Below are positions 6,208 to 7,841 of a stretch of 7,841 bases of DNA, piece after piece. The stretch spans positions 1 to 7,841 of the forward strand of contig JANYBE010000057.1 of NCBI GenBank assembly GCA_025360945.1, given 5' to 3'. Numbering within the stretch: the first letter of the stretch is position 1; every line of letters begins with the position of its first letter. Source of the stretch: Rhizobacter sp. (lineage in GTDB: Bacteria; Pseudomonadota; Gammaproteobacteria; Burkholderiales; Burkholderiaceae_C). Both the position numbers and the translations under genes were made by a program. The notes beneath the pieces are model-generated. The model ran no database searches, was not told where the DNA came from, and saw only the letters and a list, made by a program, of their open reading frames with translations.

Positions 6208-6701
6208 TTCAAATCGGCGGTCATGGTCCGCGCGACCTCGGTTTGGCGCGCACGGTAGGCATCGAGCCGGCTGCGCAGCGCGGCGTCGTCATTCGCCAGC
6301 ATGGCCACCGTGAACAGGGCGGCATTGGCGGCGCCGGCAACGCCGATCGCGAAGGTCGCGACCGGAATCCCCTTGGGCATCTGCACGATCGAGTGCAGCG
6401 AGTCGACGCCTTGCAGATGCCGGCTCGCGACCGGCACGCCGAGCACGGGCACCGTGGTCTTGGCCGCCAGCATGCCAGGCAGGTGCGCTGCGCCGCCGGC
6501 ACCGGCGATGATCGCCTTCAACCCGCGTGCCGCGGCCGATTCTGCATAGGCGAACATGTCGTCGGGCATGCGGTGGGCCGAGACAACCCGGGCCTCGAAG
6601 GGGATGCCGAACTCGGCGAGAATCTCGGTGGCCGCGCGCAACGTGTCCCAGTCGCTCCTGGAACCCATCACCACGCCGACCACTACAGGGGCGCTGCTCA
6701 A
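6204..6701 (-). CDS. purE: N5-carboxyaminoimidazole ribonucleotide mutase
   Basis: Class I PurE, which moves the carboxyl group of N5-CAIR to C4 to give CAIR in purine synthesis; it acts as a cytoplasmic octamer. Diagnostic segments are VGVVMGSRSDWDTL, VVSAHRMPDDMF (AHR of the active site), IAGAGGAAHLPGMLAA, GVPVASRHLQGVDSLHSIVQMPKGIPVAT and the C-terminal GAANAALFTVAML. No ATG is usable: the first ATG is inside the VVMGSRSD strand-loop and would remove the first beta strand, and an in-frame stop lies upstream at 6729-6731. I chose the TTG at 6701 (165 aa, MSSAPVVVG...) because GGAG lies 6 bases before it; a TTG at 6713 would add four residues (169 aa) but has a poor site 12 bases upstream. 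It is first in the purE-purK-tsaC operon. The function is certain; the exact start is less so. Confidence 0.96.
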   Translation of the reverse strand: MSSAPVVVGVVMGSRSDWDTLRAATEILAEFGIPFEARVVSAHRMPDDMFAYAESAAARGLKAIIAGAGGAAHLPGMLAAKTTVPVLGVPVASRHLQGVDSLHSIVQMPKGIPVATFAIGVAGAANAALFTVAMLANDDAALRSRLDAYRARQTEVARTMTADLK

Positions 6702-6707
6702 AGCTCG

Positions 6708-6711
6708 CTCC
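6708..6711 (-). promoter_or_regulatory. Ribosome binding site deciding the TTG start of purE
   Basis: GGAG on the minus strand, 6 bases before the TTG at 6699-6701. It overlaps the alternative upstream TTG (6711-6713), whose own upstream GAAGG is 12 bases away. The spacing favours the inner TTG. Confidence 0.5.
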
Positions 6712-6731
6712 AAGGTGCTGATGAACCTTCA

Positions 6732-6737
6732 ATTGTA
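6732..6737 (-). promoter_or_regulatory. Candidate -10 box of the purE operon
   Basis: TACAAT on the minus strand, five of six matches to TATAAT, 30 bases before the purE start at 6701. Transcription would begin near 6725 and give a leader of roughly 24 bases. No good -35 hexamer is present 16-18 bases upstream (the region is G-rich), so an activator or another sigma requirement is possible. Confidence 0.4.
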
Positions 6738-6753
6738 GGTGGCGCACGCCACC
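6738..6753. repeat. 16-bp perfect palindrome between purE and cnoX
   Basis: GGTGGCG (6738-6744) and CGCCACC (6747-6753) flank a 2-base centre. It directly abuts the purE -10-like box, in the spacer position, and lies in the probable leader or promoter of cnoX. It could be an operator for either divergent gene, or a hairpin (6-bp stem, GCAC loop) in the cnoX leader. It does not look like the E. coli PurR operator (ACGCAAACGTTTGCGT). Confidence 0.4.
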
Positions 6754-6776
6754 CCACCCCTCACCCGGATCCGCCC

Positions 6777-7727
6777 ATGCTGGACATCACTCTTCAGAAC
6801 TTCGAAGCCGACTTGATCACTCCATCGACGCAGCAACCCGTGCTGCTAGACATCTGGGCCCCTTGGTGCGGGCCCTGCAAGGCGCTCGGCCCGGTGCTCG
6901 AGAAGCTCGAAACGGCGTACGCCGGCCGCTTCGTGCTCGCCAAGCTCAACTCGGACGATCAGCCCGAGATCGCCGCGCAGTTGTCGAAGATGTTCGGTGT
7001 GCGCAGCATCCCGTTCTGCGTGCTCTTCAAGGGCGGGCAGCCGGTCGACGGTTTCGTCGGTGCGCTGGCCGAGGCCGAGGTGCGCGCGTTCCTCGACAAG
7101 CATGTCGCAAGCGCAGAGCAACTCGCCGCCGAGGAGGAAGTGGACGAAGCCAGGGCGCTGCTCGAAGACGGCGATGTCGACGGTGCACTCGAGAAGATGC
7201 ACGAAGCCGTCGCGATCAATCCGGCCGACGACTCGGCGCGCTACGACTACCTGCGTGCGCTCCTCGCCGCCGGGCGGATCGATGAAGCGCGGCGCGCGTA
7301 CGCCCCGGTCGCAGCGAGGGTAGCGCAAGACCTGCGTCTTGCGGCATGTGGACACTGGCTGGCGGCCTGCGAGGCCGACGTCACTGCTCGGCCCGTCGCG
7401 GCGCTCGAGGCAGCGCTGGCCACGGACAAGCGTGACTTCGACGCCCGCTTTGCACTGGCTCAGCACCACTTCGCGAAGCAGCGCTTCACGCACGCGATGG
7501 ACGAGCTGCTGGAGATTCTGATGCGCGACAAGGCCTGGCACGACGGCCTGGCGCGCAAGACCTACATCGCGGTGCTGGAGGTGATGCGAGAGCCGCAACG
7601 AGCCGCGGTCAAAGAACAACCCTCGGCCGTCAAGAGCGCGCTGGAACTCGGAGGCAGACAAGCGATCGCAGCGACCGATCCAGTGGTGGATTCCTACCGG
7701 AGGAGGTTGAGTATGGTGGTGTTCTAG
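6777..7727 (+). CDS. cnoX: Thioredoxin-TPR co-chaperone, CnoX/YbbN type
   Basis: 316-residue cytoplasmic protein with an N-terminal thioredoxin domain and a C-terminal TPR region. CnoX homologues protect aggregation-prone proteins under oxidative stress and pass them to GroEL or DnaK. The thioredoxin domain (about 1-110) has FEADLI, DIWAPWCGPCKALGPVLEKLE with Cys31 and Cys34, and the cis-Pro segment VRSIPFCVLFKGG (Pro79). Residues from about 115 form helical repeats: EVDEARALLEDGDVDGALEKMHEAVAINPADDSARYDYLRALLAAGRIDEA, then FDARFALAQHHFAKQRFTHAMDELLEILMRDKAWHDGLARK, matching the YbbN-type TPRs. The CGPC motif is intact, unlike E. coli CnoX (SQHC), so a redox role is plausible. The ATG at 6777 begins the domain correctly; the open frame further upstream is antisense to purE and is not part of the gene. 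Only a weak GGAT site precedes the start. The C-terminus (DPVVDSYRRRLSMVVF) looks natural. Confidence 0.93.
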   Translation: MLDITLQNFEADLITPSTQQPVLLDIWAPWCGPCKALGPVLEKLETAYAGRFVLAKLNSDDQPEIAAQLSKMFGVRSIPFCVLFKGGQPVDGFVGALAEAEVRAFLDKHVASAEQLAAEEEVDEARALLEDGDVDGALEKMHEAVAINPADDSARYDYLRALLAAGRIDEARRAYAPVAARVAQDLRLAACGHWLAACEADVTARPVAALEAALATDKRDFDARFALAQHHFAKQRFTHAMDELLEILMRDKAWHDGLARKTYIAVLEVMREPQRAAVKEQPSAVKSALELGGRQAIAATDPVVDSYRRRLSMVVF

Positions 7728-7841
7728 CGGGACCTTCGCCAAGCAAGGGCGTTGATCGGAGCGATCTCCCAGATACTTCATGCCTTTTCGGAAGAAGTTG
7801 AGGTACATGAAAGAACTGATGGGAACCATCGTTCAAGCTCG
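7728..7841. other. Right-edge region with GC drop; possible start of an unrecognised gene at 7780
   Basis: No gene is established here. From 7768 to the end GC is about 46% by hand count, well below the rest of the window. A plus-strand frame opens at ATG 7780 (MPFRKKLRYMKELMGTIVQA...) and runs off the window; an in-frame stop lies at 7753-7755. A second ATG in the same frame at 7807 has GAGG four bases upstream. I do not recognise the peptide. It may be the first 20 codons of a gene, a fragment of a mobile element, or chance. A 5-bp stem (7754-7766, GATCG/CGATC) after cnoX has no T run and is not a convincing terminator. Confidence 0.25.

Noticed and set aside
4687..6258. 523-codon open frame on the plus strand across tsaC, purK and the end of purE
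   Set aside because: It is antisense to three clear genes with full family motifs. The translation is Arg/Gly/His/Gln-rich with no recognisable domain, as expected for a shadow frame in GC-rich DNA.
6243..6776. Upstream extension of the cnoX frame
   Set aside because: The frame happens to stay open through the antisense of purE. The thioredoxin domain begins exactly at the ATG at 6777, and the extra sequence is low-complexity shadow translation.
7754..7766. GATCG-GAG-CGATC hairpin after cnoX, as a terminator
   Set aside because: Short 5-bp stem with a 3-base loop and no T run; likely chance.
6846..7829. 327-codon minus-strand open frame opposite cnoX
   Set aside because: Arg/His/Val-rich shadow of cnoX with no family features; the real thioredoxin-TPR protein is on the other strand.
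1..7841. CRISPR array, tRNA, rRNA or complete insertion sequence
   Set aside because: No spaced direct repeats, tRNA-like cloverleaf, rRNA stretches or transposase motifs were seen on reading both strands.

Overview
The window reads as chromosomal DNA from a GC-rich Gram-negative bacterium, most likely a betaproteobacterium of the order Burkholderiales. This is inferred from the high GC content, the purE-purK-tsaC gene order, two outer-membrane-type lipoproteins, an OmpW porin and a CGPC-type CnoX thioredoxin-TPR protein. No rRNA, tRNA, CRISPR array or complete mobile element was seen.

Left part, plus strand (1-969): the 3' end of a PBP4-type D-Ala-D-Ala carboxypeptidase gene (dacB), followed 9 bases later by a small SemiSWEET-type three-helix sugar transporter. 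A hairpin lies where this strand converges with the minus-strand genes.

Centre, minus strand, read from 6701 down to 1000: purE and purK (4-base overlap) for de novo purine synthesis, then tsaC/sua5 for tRNA t6A modification 6 bases later. Next come two GDSL/SGNH-type lipoproteins and an OmpW outer-membrane barrel. The first lipoprotein (3058-4017) keeps its GxND and DxxH blocks but has Glu where the catalytic Ser should be. The second (1720-2904) has a full catalytic set. Between them is a 153-base gap with a plausible promoter and a perfect 22-bp palindrome resembling a TetR-family operator, so lipase 2 plus ompW may form a separately regulated unit for ester hydrolysis and hydrophobic product uptake.

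Right part, plus strand (6777-7727): cnoX, a thioredoxin-TPR co-chaperone divergent from purE. The 75-base space between the two coding regions holds a purE -10-like box next to a 16-bp palindrome. After cnoX the last ~74 bases drop to about 46% GC and may contain the start of an unrecognised gene.

Most of the window is ordinary housekeeping. The part that deserves attention is the 1000-4017 block: a probable pseudo-lipase, an intact paralogue, an OmpW channel and a palindromic operator candidate.
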